A stretch of 45,589 nt of DNA from G020348385 sp964410125 (GTDB lineage: Bacteria; Acidobacteriota; Aminicenantia; Aminicenantales; Aminicenantaceae): NCBI GenBank assembly GCA_964410125.1, contig CAYPGQ010000026.1, positions 1-45,589 of the forward strand, written 5' to 3'. Below the pieces are notes generated by a model, which was not told the origin of the DNA, did no database searches, and saw only the letters and a list, made by a program, of their open reading frames with translations. A program made the position numbers and the translations under genes. This document shows, piece by piece, positions 32,848 to 39,966 of this stretch (its first letter is position 1; every line of letters starts with the position of its first letter).

Positions 32848-33186
32848 ATGAAAAAAAAGGAAGGTGAAGATTTCACCTCAGAGGTCATCAGACTGATCAA
32901 ATCCATTCCAAAGGGGAAGGTGGCCACCTACGATCAGATCGCATACCTGACAGGTCTTTATCCTTCTGTCCGCCGGGTGGTCTGGATTCTTCACTCCTGC
33001 TCGGAAAAGGAAGGCCTGCCCTGGCATCGTGTGGTGAATCATAAGGGCACTATTTCCTTGAAGCCTGGAAAAGGATATGAAAAGCAGAAGGCGATGCTCA
33101 AAAGAGAAGGGATCGTTTTCGATGAAAAGGACCGTATCGATCTGGAGCGTTATCTCTGGGAACCGGACGAAGAAGACATCATTTAG
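32848..33186 (+). CDS. atl: Alkyltransferase-like protein (ATL), DNA alkylation recognition
   Basis: The 112-residue protein is a homologue of the C-terminal domain of O6-methylguanine-DNA methyltransferase, but the catalytic PCHR is replaced by PWHR (Trp59 for Cys). That is the hallmark of ATL proteins. They bind O6-alkylguanine by base flipping and pass the lesion to nucleotide excision repair instead of accepting the alkyl group. Supporting residues: KGKVATYDQIA (Tyr28, the flipping tyrosine region) and VRRVVWIL (arginine finger region 42-43). It starts nine bases after the Ntn hydrolase stop, so the two are probably co-transcribed, and it overlaps the convergent STAS gene by eight bases. 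Confidence 0.88.
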   Translation: MKKKEGEDFTSEVIRLIKSIPKGKVATYDQIAYLTGLYPSVRRVVWILHSCSEKEGLPWHRVVNHKGTISLKPGKGYEKQKAMLKREGIVFDEKDRIDLERYLWEPDEEDII

Positions 33187-33523
33187 AAAAATCCTCGATC
33201 GCTGTTTCCTCATCATCGACTATTTTGAAGATCTTTATCAGCTCTGTGATCTCGAGCAGGAGACGGAGTTTTGGTACCAAGTTTGTGAGTCTGAGCTTGC
33301 CCCCAAGGTTTGAAATAGATATTAAGTTTGCGACTAATATCCCGAGCCCAAGACTTTCCAGATATGTTACATCTTTAAGATTAAAGAGGAAATTTCTTTT
33401 CCCTATCTCTAATTGGCTTTTCACATGGTTGTGTAGGGAAGCGGGCATTTCATCAATTATCTTGAATTCCCATTTGATGTCATAAATGACGATATTATTA
33501 ATCTCGCGGATTTCAAATTCCAT
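33179..33523 (-). CDS. STAS-domain protein (anti-sigma-factor antagonist-like), copy 1
   Basis: The start is chosen at ATG 33523 (MEFEIREINNIVIYDI), giving 114 residues, the size of a free-standing STAS domain. A further upstream in-frame start is not conserved in the second copy. The phospho-acceptor region reads VTYLESLGLG, aligning with DSSGLG of SpoIIAA-type antagonists; the Ser is kept, the usual Asp is Glu. Such proteins release a sigma factor by binding an anti-sigma kinase, but no partner kinase or sigma gene is adjacent. It is a paralogue of the gene at 38142-38486, and both share sequence upstream of the start. Confidence 0.8.
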   Translation of the reverse strand: MEFEIREINNIVIYDIKWEFKIIDEMPASLHNHVKSQLEIGKRNFLFNLKDVTYLESLGLGILVANLISISNLGGKLRLTNLVPKLRLLLEITELIKIFKIVDDEETAIEDFSK

Positions 33524-33571
33524 TCCTTCTGCCTTCCCACTTATATCAATATCAAATGTAAAGATGTAAGG

Positions 33572-33624
33572 CAATCCCGATCTCCATAAACTAGCTTCGA
33601 AGCTGTAGTTTTCTCAAGATAAAT
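33572..33624. repeat. 53-bp direct repeat, left copy
   Basis: This copy matches 35071-35123 at 51 of 53 positions, the mismatches being near the left end. It contains the 12-base palindrome AGCTTCGAAGCT, flanked by AAACT and AGTTT, so it can form a roughly ten-base-pair hairpin with a two-base bulge. The two copies bound the AAA/DUF4143 ATPase gene and its promoter. Confidence 0.9.
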
Positions 33625-33673
33625 ATAAACTCTGGGTCGGGTTATATACGTATTTTTACAGAAATCTATGCCG

Positions 33674-34966
33674 TTATTTTTCCTCTTCCAGAAGCCATTG
33701 CCACAGAGGCACGAGTCGAATGGCATTTCCTTTGAATTTTTCAATTCCGCTTCTCTCCGAAGTGATGACGAGAAAATCGGAGCATTTGAGCTCCTTGCCC
33801 GCTCTCACGAGGGATTTGAACTCCCTGGCCCGAACATCATAGTCCTCCAGGTCCGAGCACACCTGGATCAGCTCGACGGCCGCCAGCCCTTTCTTCAGCA
33901 CGAAATCGACTTCCCGGCCGGAATAATCCTGCCAGTAATAGATCTCGAGATCGGGTTCGCGGCCCCTCCGTCTTAAAAGTTCCACGGCTACAATGTTCTC
34001 GTAGAAGCGGCCCCAATCGGCGGATACCCGGCCTGGCAAGCTGTGAACCAGGCCCGTATCGATTGCATAGATCTTTCGGGGGGCTGTGCTTTTTTCCTTG
34101 ACTTTGAAGGAGAATTTTTCGATCTGAAAGATGAGATAACTTTCTTCCAAAAAGGAAAAATAATTCTGGGCGGTATGAACGCTCTTGAATCCGAAGATGT
34201 TTTTCAGTTTGGTAGACGTCATCCGGCAGGAAAAATTGGTGAGAAGATAATAGGATAACTCGCGGAGGGCCTTGATGTACTTGACGCGATGGCGAAGCAG
34301 AATGTCGCGGGTAAGGATCGATGAATAGAGAGACGAGAGATATCTCTTAGGATCCGGTTCCTTGTAGGTCTCGGGAAAGCCTCCGATAGAGAGGTACCTT
34401 TCGAGCTCTCTCATGATGAGTGCCTTCTTTTCGGTTGTCAGAACAGCGTTCCCATGATCGAATACGGAATAATCCAGGAACTCGCGGAAGGAAAAAGGGA
34501 AAATCTCGAGTGCGAAGTGGCGCCCCGTCAAATGCGTCGCCAGCTCCCGGCTCAGGAGCCGGGCGTTGCTCCCAGTGACGATGATGTTGAACCCGGACCT
34601 TTTCAAACGGTTGACGAAAAGTTCCCATCCCTCGATGTTCTGGACCTCATCAAGGAACAGATATTCCGGTTTCCCATGGATCTCGTAGAAAGCCTGAAGG
34701 ACGAGGTTCAAATCTTCCTTCTTCAAGCCCGCCAGATTTTCATCATCAAAATTGATATAGGCGAATTCCCTGCCCTGGAGAAGCTGGAGGCAGAATATTG
34801 ACTTTCCCGCACGCCTGGGGCCGGTGATGACTTTGATCTGGTCTGAATCCAGGAGTTTCCCGTAGATTTCCAGGTTCTCTCTGGGAATGATCTTCTCGGA
34901 GAGAAAGACGTTCTCGAGTTCGGCCTTCTGGTCGATGATCGCCTGTCTAATTCTTAAATAATCCAT
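33674..34966 (-). CDS. AAA-family ATPase with C-terminal DUF4143 domain
   Basis: Residue numbers here count from TTG 34978; the preferred start is ATG 34966, four codons later. Walker A is GPRRAGKS at 53-60 and Walker B is YLFLDEVQ at 106-113. Sensor-like VTGSNARLLSRELATHLTGR and the FPFSFREFL segment are typical of the AAA_14 group, followed by a winged-helix/nuclease-like DUF4143 region to the end (RREVDFVLKKG resembles the E-x-D-F-x-L-K part of a PD-(D/E)XK fold). The function of this family is not established; members are often multi-copy and mobile. A good sigma-70-type promoter lies directly upstream, and the gene is bracketed by 53-bp direct repeats. Confidence 0.85.
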   Translation of the reverse strand: MDYLRIRQAIIDQKAELENVFLSEKIIPRENLEIYGKLLDSDQIKVITGPRRAGKSIFCLQLLQGREFAYINFDDENLAGLKKEDLNLVLQAFYEIHGKPEYLFLDEVQNIEGWELFVNRLKRSGFNIIVTGSNARLLSRELATHLTGRHFALEIFPFSFREFLDYSVFDHGNAVLTTEKKALIMRELERYLSIGGFPETYKEPDPKRYLSSLYSSILTRDILLRHRVKYIKALRELSYYLLTNFSCRMTSTKLKNIFGFKSVHTAQNYFSFLEESYLIFQIEKFSFKVKEKSTAPRKIYAIDTGLVHSLPGRVSADWGRFYENIVAVELLRRRGREPDLEIYYWQDYSGREVDFVLKKGLAAVELIQVCSDLEDYDVRAREFKSLVRAGKELKCSDFLVITSERSGIEKFKGNAIRLVPLWQWLLEEEK

Positions 34967-34996
34967 TTTATTGCACAATATTCACTATTTTTATGC

Positions 34997-35025
34997 ATTA
35001 TAGTTAATAATTTTATGTAAGTCAA
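34997..35025 (-). promoter_or_regulatory. Sigma-70-type promoter of the AAA/DUF4143 gene
   Basis: On the minus strand TTGACT (35020-35025), 17-base spacer, TATAAT (34997-35002). The transcript should start near 34990, leaving a very short leader, which favours ATG 34966 over TTG 34978. The promoter lies within the segment bounded by the direct repeats. Confidence 0.7.
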
Positions 35026-35070
35026 GCCTCTCGTGGCTCAAGGACTGATTCGCAAAGTTTTATCTCTCGC

Positions 35071-35123
35071 CAATCCCGCTCTACATAAACTAGCTTCGAA
35101 GCTGTAGTTTTCTCAAGATAAAT
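35071..35123. repeat. 53-bp direct repeat, right copy
   Basis: Second copy of the hairpin-containing repeat at 33572-33624. Its right end meets the last stop codon of the hicA frame (35123-35125), so the repeat lies precisely at the 3' edge of the toxin gene. Confidence 0.9.
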
Positions 35124-35377
35124 TATCGGTACTTGTTCAATAATTGCAGCAATCCCGACCTTCCAAGACCAGTCTGTTTTTCCCCTAGGATAGCCATCAA
35201 TGTTCCTGTCGGCAAAGTTGCCCTAGTTTTAGGCACAATCGTGACTTTGGTTCGATCATCTATTCTTTTTTTAAGGGCAATTCCATGCGTGGTTTATCTA
35301 TGTTCAGCCCATCCATCTTTTTTAAAAAGTCTGATTAACTCAAAACCATTTAGGGCGGGTATTTTTTGGTATTTCAA
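35123..35377 (-). pseudogene. hicA: HicA-type toxin gene interrupted by a nonsense codon
   Basis: An 84-codon frame begins at TTG 35377, overlapping the hicB stop (TTGA). It reads KIPALNGFELIRLFKKDGW and, after the break, THGIALKKR, RTKVTIVPKT, GTLMAILG and TGLGRSGLLQLL. This is the HicA mRNA interferase fold with the conserved Gly-Trp, catalytic-His (THG) and GTL-AIL motifs. Codon 28 is TAA (35294-35296), where relatives usually have a Gln, so a CAA to TAA change would explain it. All other positions are open. The toxin is therefore probably inactive unless the stop is read through or the 27-residue product matters. Confidence 0.82.
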
Positions 35378-35715
35378 ATATTCCTGATTTCCTTATGGAC
35401 TGGATAAATATGTGCTCTCACATAGGTATCTGTATCCAAAGGCCCGGATATTTTGATCTCGCTTTTTTTTGACTTATGAGAATGAAAAGAAATATTGTGT
35501 TCCTTAAAAAACCGCTCTCTTTCGCCCACTTCCTCCAACGTATCCAAATGGAGCAAGACTGCCTCTTTCAATTTCTTGTGAGCTTCAGGAATGGACCGCC
35601 CGAACGTAGATGTCCCCAACTCCTCGCAGAATGCTGTCCACTTGTTTCCTTCCCTGCGAAATTTAAAGGTTACGACGATGTATCCACTCCTTTTCACGCT
35701 CATTATGATGTTCAT
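35374..35715 (-). CDS. hicB: HicB-type antitoxin
   Basis: The start is placed at ATG 35715 (MNIIMSVKRS); ATG 35703 is equally possible and a longer in-frame extension to 35808 is not expected. The HicB core is seen from YIVVTFKFRREGNKWTAFC through GTSTFGRSIPEAHKKLKEAV, the partially degraded RNase-H-like fold that binds HicA. A C-terminal region (KSKKSEIKISGPL) follows, but no clear DNA-binding domain is recognised. It lies directly upstream of the hicA frame and overlaps its start. Its toxin carries a nonsense codon, so the antitoxin is now an orphan that may be tolerated or act as an anti-addiction factor. Confidence 0.78.
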   Translation of the reverse strand: MNIIMSVKRSGYIVVTFKFRREGNKWTAFCEELGTSTFGRSIPEAHKKLKEAVLLHLDTLEEVGERERFFKEHNISFHSHKSKKSEIKISGPLDTDTYVRAHIYPVHKEIRNI

Positions 35716-35827
35716 TTTACCACAGGCCTTTCCAAAAGAAAAAAGGCTCGATTGCCTTCTTCCCTCTCTCATGAAATATAGACGCCGAATTTGCCTAATC
35801 TTTCTCACTCCGAAAAATCTTCTCTTG

Positions 35828-35853
35828 GTCCTATGTGATGATTCAAGTTACCA
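35828..35853. repeat. 26-bp direct repeat, left copy (beta-lactamase-like gene)
   Basis: It begins GTCCTATG and ends AAGTTACCA, and matches 37402-37427 at 25 of 26 positions. The copies flank the serine hydrolase gene at 35985-37412; the right copy spans its stop codon. Confidence 0.85.
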
Positions 35854-35926
35854 TGATCGCCTCAAATTTAAGCCAGAGGACATGCAGAGTTTTGAAACTT
35901 TTTTTGAAATTCTAAGGTTTCTATAA
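35834..35926 (+). pseudogene. Detached C-terminal fragment, paralogue of the gene end at 1-57
   Basis: The plus-strand frame CDDSSYHDRLKFKPEDMQ followed by a divergent tail to TAA at 35926 matches the protein end seen at the window start (YHDRYKFKPEDVQ). No convincing gene continues upstream in this frame; that strand is occupied by the antisense hicB gene. I read it as a relic of a duplicated gene end carried with the neighbouring hydrolase. The parent protein is not recognised. Confidence 0.5.
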
Positions 35927-35928
35927 TA

Positions 35929-35945
35929 GGATTTAATTTAAATCC
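35929..35945. promoter_or_regulatory. Palindrome upstream of the serine hydrolase gene
   Basis: GGATTTAA-T-TTAAATCC is a perfect 17-base palindrome 40 bases before ATG 35985, adjacent to TATAAT (35922-35927). No well-spaced -35 was found, so the promoter role is tentative. Confidence 0.35.
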
Positions 35946-35984
35946 ATTGAAAAGATTTAGTGCTTCATGGATTAGGAGGGAAAA

Positions 35985-37412
35985 ATGAGTCACAAGAGAT
36001 ATGCTTTTTTTGCTTTTTTAATCCTATTCTTAGCAAACCAATCTGTACCTGTTTTTGCTGTCCCTGAGGATAATCTCCAAAACAAGGTGGACAGTTATGT
36101 CCGCACTGCGGCTGAGGCAGGATTTTCAGGTGCTGTACTGGTCGCCACAGGAGGAAAAGTGATCCTCCATAAAGGATATGGATTGGCTGACAGAGAAAAG
36201 AATATTCCGGTTAGAGCAGAAACGGTATTCGATATCGGGTCCATCACCAAACGATTCACCAGGGCCGCTATCTTAAAATTGGAAGAGCAGGGAAAACTAA
36301 GAAGAAGCGATCCTCTCAGTAAATTTTTCGATGATATCCCTGAGGATAAGGCTGGGATCACTTTAGAACAGGTTCTTGAGCACACGGCTGGCTTTCACGA
36401 ATACCATGACACAACTGGTGATTTCGAAGAAATGGACATGGAGCAAGCATTAAAAACGATACTCAGCCAGAAGCTTCGCTTTAAGCCTGGAGAGCGTCAG
36501 GCCTATTCCAACTCTGGCTACGGTCTGCTGGCAGTTATTATTGAAGTAGTTTCAGGACAATCCTACCAATCCTTTCTTAAGGAATATTTGTTTAAAGCGG
36601 CCGGAATGAACCGGACCGGATTCTACCGGGATCCCCTGTGGAAAGAGGACGAGGTGGCTGTAGGTTATGAAGGCAGGACAATCGGTGAAAAAAATTCCCC
36701 CTATTACTGGCCGCACATGACCTGGGCACTTGTTGGAGGCGGGGGCATGGTCTCGTCGGTTGGAGATCTCTACAAATGGATCCAGGCCCTAGAAGCCAAC
36801 AAGGTCCTATCAGAAAAAGCAAAAGAGAAGATGTATGATCCGCAGGGCAGACCTATGGCCTATGCCGGAGGAAACGATTTTGGATTCAGTGCGGTTGTCT
36901 ACGAGTATCCCAAAGAAAAGAACTATTTCATTGTTGCGACCAATGCCCATGGCAATATAAGCGCGGAGTCCCTGAGCCGGCAGATCTCCAGGATTCTGAA
37001 AGGCCAAGAGCCGGAAAGCATAAAACCAGATGAGATTAAAGAAAAGGCCTCTGCCGCCAGCAAATGGGGACTCCCCAACTCGCTAACAGGACAGAGGTCC
37101 AGCGCTTTCCTGGAAGCTTTGAACCGCCAGGATTTGGATTATGTGCAAAAATTCATCAAAGAGAATCTGACGCCTGCCTTTATCGATCAGTTTTCCATGG
37201 AGGAACACCTCGCAATTTTTAAGCAGGTCCATGAAAACATGGGGGAGATAGACCTCCTGGGTGCAAAAAAAACAGGTGAGTTTACAGCTGAGCTTTTGAT
37301 TCAATCAAAAAAATCGGGGCAGCGTATGAGGATTTTCCTTGAGCTTGAACCTGAGGAGCCTAATCGCATTGCAGGCTTGTCCATCAAAGAAGAAAAAATT
37401 AGTCCTCTGTGA
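35985..37412 (+). CDS. Secreted serine hydrolase of the beta-lactamase/penicillin-binding family (class C-like)
   Basis: The 475-residue protein has a signal peptide (about 1-25, ending FAV). The SxxK motif is SITK (Ser86, Lys89), the second motif is YSN at 174-176, and a GGGGMVSS segment near 250 is in the expected region before the third motif. This is the transpeptidase fold of class C beta-lactamases, D-aminopeptidases and esterases. Beyond about 340 the protein carries an extra C-terminal domain of unknown role (LTPAFIDQFSMEEHLAIF, ending EEKISPL). ATG 35985 follows a near-perfect AGGAGGG. The substrate may be a D-amino-acid peptide or ester; resistance to beta-lactams should not be assumed. 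Confidence 0.87.
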   Translation: MSHKRYAFFAFLILFLANQSVPVFAVPEDNLQNKVDSYVRTAAEAGFSGAVLVATGGKVILHKGYGLADREKNIPVRAETVFDIGSITKRFTRAAILKLEEQGKLRRSDPLSKFFDDIPEDKAGITLEQVLEHTAGFHEYHDTTGDFEEMDMEQALKTILSQKLRFKPGERQAYSNSGYGLLAVIIEVVSGQSYQSFLKEYLFKAAGMNRTGFYRDPLWKEDEVAVGYEGRTIGEKNSPYYWPHMTWALVGGGGMVSSVGDLYKWIQALEANKVLSEKAKEKMYDPQGRPMAYAGGNDFGFSAVVYEYPKEKNYFIVATNAHGNISAESLSRQISRILKGQEPESIKPDEIKEKASAASKWGLPNSLTGQRSSAFLEALNRQDLDYVQKFIKENLTPAFIDQFSMEEHLAIFKQVHENMGEIDLLGAKKTGEFTAELLIQSKKSGQRMRIFLELEPEEPNRIAGLSIKEEKISPL

Positions 37413-37427
37413 TGATTCAAGTTACCA
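37402..37427. repeat. 26-bp direct repeat, right copy (beta-lactamase-like gene)
   Basis: Second copy of the repeat at 35828-35853, one mismatch. It spans the TGA stop of the serine hydrolase gene (37410-37412) and continues 15 bases past it. Confidence 0.85.
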
Positions 37428-37429
37428 CG

Positions 37430-37456
37430 GAGGATCTTTTGCATCCTCATTTTAGA
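37430..37456 (+). terminator. Likely terminator after the serine hydrolase gene
   Basis: The hairpin GAGGAT (37430-37435) / ATCCTC (37443-37448) with a seven-base loop is followed by a T-rich stretch ATTTTAGA. It lies between the convergent hydrolase and lipoprotein genes. The stem is only six pairs. Confidence 0.45.
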
Positions 37457-37842
37457 TTTTTCTTTAACGCCTTAAAGAACTGATTGGCATAGCTTCTTCT
37501 TTTCCCCGTATCATCTCTTTGTCCAGGCAACTCAATGTGGAAGTTCACATCGATTCTGCTGTTTTCTTCCTTGATTATGACATTCATAAGTGGAGGCAAG
37601 AAACTAGGATCGGGGTATATTTTTGCCTCGGCATGGATGAGACCGATCTCTTTTGTTGCATTCCTGACTATAAAGTCAATTTCATCAATAGATCTTAGAG
37701 CTGCTGACCAGATATCATAAAAAGAAAAATTTTTATAGGATTGAGTTTTCTGGTAGATATCGATCGGATCATTTTGATGCAAAGAGGCACAGTCTATCAA
37801 GATCAATAAAATGAATCCGAGACTTAAAGTTTTAAGCTTCAC
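37447..37842 (-). CDS. Small putative lipoprotein of unknown function
   Basis: The 131-residue protein has a lipoprotein-type N-terminus: basic start MKLK, hydrophobic stretch to residue 16, then LIDC with Cys18 as the likely lipidated residue (the -1 Asp is unusual). The rest has no motif that I recognise; segments such as LPPLMNVIIKEENSRIDVNFHIELPGQ suggest a small alpha/beta domain. It converges on the serine hydrolase gene. Function unknown. Confidence 0.6.
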   Translation of the reverse strand: MKLKTLSLGFILLILIDCASLHQNDPIDIYQKTQSYKNFSFYDIWSAALRSIDEIDFIVRNATKEIGLIHAEAKIYPDPSFLPPLMNVIIKEENSRIDVNFHIELPGQRDDTGKRRSYANQFFKALKKNLK

Positions 37843-37928
37843 TTAAGTTCCTTCAATTCTTCTGGCTATCAAGATTGTCAATTTTTTTATTTTTTTGTGT
37901 AAACGATTTTTTGTGGTATAATAATTTT

Positions 37929-37988
37929 AGTGTCAGGGAATCCCCTTAATTCCCATCAATAATCCCCTTTTGCTGACGCCCTGACACT
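37929..37988. repeat. 60-bp element with ten-base inverted ends
   Basis: AGTGTCAGGG at 37929-37938 and CCCTGACACT at 37979-37988 are perfect inverted repeats. The element lies exactly where the decayed lipoprotein frame loses similarity, so it may be a small insertion (REP- or MITE-like) or a strong hairpin. Confidence 0.5.
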
Positions 37989-38115
37989 TTTGCCAAAACA
38001 TTCCTTTTTTCTGCTCTTCAACCTCTGCCTGGGCGTTCATCGCTTCCTTATCTTGGCAGCCGATCATAAAGCATAAAATCAGAGCCAAAGGTAAAACCAT
38101 TCAAAGTTTTTTCAT
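37933..38115 (-). pseudogene. Decayed lipoprotein gene, N-terminal part only
   Basis: From ATG 38115 (after AAGG) the frame reads MKKL, then TGA, then MVLPLALILCFMIGCQDKE, a textbook lipoprotein signal with lipobox MIGC, then AMNAQAEVEEQKK. The TGA at codon 5 fits a lost Trp codon. After about residue 35 the sequence passes into the 60-bp inverted-repeat element and stops. The start resembles lipoprotein signal regions preceding SnoaL/NTF2-like domains, but that domain is absent, so this is a guess. Non-functional relic. Confidence 0.65.
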
Positions 38116-38141
38116 CCTTAACGTTCTAATACAATGCCTGA

Positions 38142-38486
38142 TTATTTCGAAAAATTCTCGATCGCTGTTTCCTCATCATCAGCTATCTCGAAGACCTTTA
38201 TCAGTCCTGTGATCTCTAACATGAGGCGGATTCTCGGGATTAAATTTGTGAATTTGAGCTTTCCTCCACGGTTGGAAATAGATATCAAGCATCCGACTAT
38301 CTCCCCGAGCCCAAGGCTTTCCAGATATGTGACATCTTTAAGATTAAAGAGGAAATTTCTTTTTCCTTTCTCTAACTGGCTTTTCACATGTTCGTGAAGC
38401 GTGAGGGGCATATCTTCAATTATCTCGAATTCCCATTTGATGTCATAAATGACAATATTATTTATCTCTCGTATTTTAAATTCCAT
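38142..38486 (-). CDS. STAS-domain protein (anti-sigma-factor antagonist-like), copy 2
   Basis: The start is ATG 38486 (MEFKIREINNIVIYDI) with AGGGAG seven bases upstream, giving 114 residues. It is collinear with the STAS gene at 33179-33523 and very similar throughout (KSQLEKGKRNFLFNLKDV, VTYLESLGLG, DDEETAIENFSK). The candidate phospho-Ser is conserved. No kinase, phosphatase or sigma gene is adjacent. Because both copies keep an intact frame and most changes are conservative, both are probably used. Confidence 0.82.
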   Translation of the reverse strand: MEFKIREINNIVIYDIKWEFEIIEDMPLTLHEHVKSQLEKGKRNFLFNLKDVTYLESLGLGEIVGCLISISNRGGKLKFTNLIPRIRLMLEITGLIKVFEIADDEETAIENFSK

Positions 38487-38704
38487 CTTGTTCTCCCTAA
38501 AAAGATCAAACAATGCCTTTTACTTTCTCAATTATATCAATATCAAATGAAAATATGTAAGTCAATTCAAACAGGGAATCCAAGAATAGCTCTACAGGCA
38601 TTGTATTCAAAATCAAGGATATCTCCCCTTGGGAATTGATTTTATGGCTTTCAATTGAATCAGCCAAAAAAACCTAAAAGGATTGCCTAAACGAGTTTTC
38701 TGTC

Positions 38705-39817
38705 TTATAGATTTTTGAACAATAGCCAAGATTTAAAAAAAGGATTAACAAATTTATATTCGCTTCGATAACGGTATATTATCTTTATCTGAATCAAACG
38801 AGTTAATGCTTTCTTTATCGTAGCCGGTAATTCAATGCCCACTTCTCTGATAAATTCTGTTGATAAGGGAGCTTTCCCCCCTATTTTTGCCAAGCCGACC
38901 AAACATTTAAGCTGATTTGCTGTCAATTGAACCAGAATAGCCTCATAGCCTTTAAATTCCCGGGCATAAATGAGCTGTAGAGCTTTGGGGATAATTGACT
39001 CATCTATTTTATCTTTGTAAGAGGTTGTCTCCCAGATTGTGCCGCATAGTTGCTGTATGTCGCCAGGAATATTTTCAGCTATCTCGAATATCAGATCTAA
39101 AACCTGTTGATCGATCGAACGCTTGCCCAATAAAAATTTGCTTTTCAAAAAAGCAATAAATTGCTCTCTGTCTATAGGGCCAACGTTTATTGAGATTGCT
39201 GATTTAAAAAAGGCGCTGTCATGATGATTGAATATGTCATCCATTTTATTCCTGATACTTCCTGCAAAGATGTAGGGAATTTTTGAATGAAACTGAATTT
39301 TGCTGCGCAGCAAAGCCAAAGCTTCTTTAGAATCCTTTAGATTCAGGATATCCTGGAATTCATCAAAAACGACAACAATTGCTTTCCTCTTGTTTATTGC
39401 CCCTATTATATCCAGTATGCTTTCGATCGAATCAGGTTGAAGCTTTAGAGATGCATCCAAAGATATAGATGGTTGTCCTGTTAGAGGATTTATGCTGAGA
39501 GTTGGTCTAAAATGGGAAAGCGACTTGAATAATTTTTCTGCAACTCCGCTTTGTCGCTCCATCGAAATAACAGCCTTTATAACTCTTTTGCAGAGATCAT
39601 CGGAACTTTTCACTTCTAGCAAGTCTACATATACGACATGACGTTTTCTTAACCGGCGTAACGCCTCGAAGATTAAAGAAGTCTTTCCAGTCCTTCTCTC
39701 TCCTTGTATCAGGATGTTCTGTGCTGATTTGATAAATCCCTCAACATTTTTCAAGAGGCTGGGGCGAGGGCAAAAATCCTCTTCCTTAACGACTTGGCCG
39801 TATTTAAAGGGATTCAT
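38705..39817 (-). CDS. P-loop ATPase of the archaeal-ATPase/ORC-like group
   Basis: The 370-residue protein has Walker A GERRTGKT at 39-46, Walker B VVVFDEFQD at 147-155, and a following FAGSIRNKM sensor-like segment. A C-terminal winged-helix region (LTANQLKCLVGLAKIGGKAP, then TRLIQIKIIYRYRSEYKFVNP) is typical of these ATPases. The opening (NPFKYGQVVKEEDFCPRPSL) matches the family's usual N-terminus. The function of this group is not settled; roles in toxin-antitoxin or mobile-element biology have been proposed. ATG 39817 follows AAGGAGAG. A 31-bp palindrome covers its promoter. Confidence 0.82.
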   Translation of the reverse strand: MNPFKYGQVVKEEDFCPRPSLLKNVEGFIKSAQNILIQGERRTGKTSLIFEALRRLRKRHVVYVDLLEVKSSDDLCKRVIKAVISMERQSGVAEKLFKSLSHFRPTLSINPLTGQPSISLDASLKLQPDSIESILDIIGAINKRKAIVVVFDEFQDILNLKDSKEALALLRSKIQFHSKIPYIFAGSIRNKMDDIFNHHDSAFFKSAISINVGPIDREQFIAFLKSKFLLGKRSIDQQVLDLIFEIAENIPGDIQQLCGTIWETTSYKDKIDESIIPKALQLIYAREFKGYEAILVQLTANQLKCLVGLAKIGGKAPLSTEFIREVGIELPATIKKALTRLIQIKIIYRYRSEYKFVNPFFKSWLLFKNL

Positions 39818-39828
39818 TTTTCTCTCCT

Positions 39829-39859
39829 TATACCATTTGGTATTATACCAAATAGTATA
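39829..39859. promoter_or_regulatory. 31-bp near-perfect palindromic operator upstream of the ATPase
   Basis: The sequence begins TATACCATTTGGTA and ends TACCAAATAGTATA, with one mismatched pair and an odd central base. It lies 12 bases before ATG 39817, covers the promoter -10 (39854-39859) and approaches the ribosome binding site, so a bound dimer would block transcription. It also contains the smaller palindrome ATACCATTTGGTAT. Confidence 0.7.
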
Positions 39860-39881
39860 ATACAGAAAGGGATAATTTCAA
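39854..39881 (-). promoter_or_regulatory. Sigma-70-type promoter of the ATPase gene
   Basis: On the minus strand TTGAAA (39876-39881), 16-base spacer, TATACT (39854-39859). The -10 is inside the 31-bp palindrome. Confidence 0.55.
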
Positions 39882-39966
39882 ACATCTATTTTCTACGGTT
39901 ATCTCAATTTCTATCCATTTGATACGGCTAATATACATTATGTTAATTTTGGGGAGGGAGTCCTCA

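Noticed and set aside
35591..35830. Plus-strand frame as a complete membrane protein gene leading into the YHDR fragment
   Set aside because: The upstream part is antisense to hicB and only the last 30 codons have a homologous copy.
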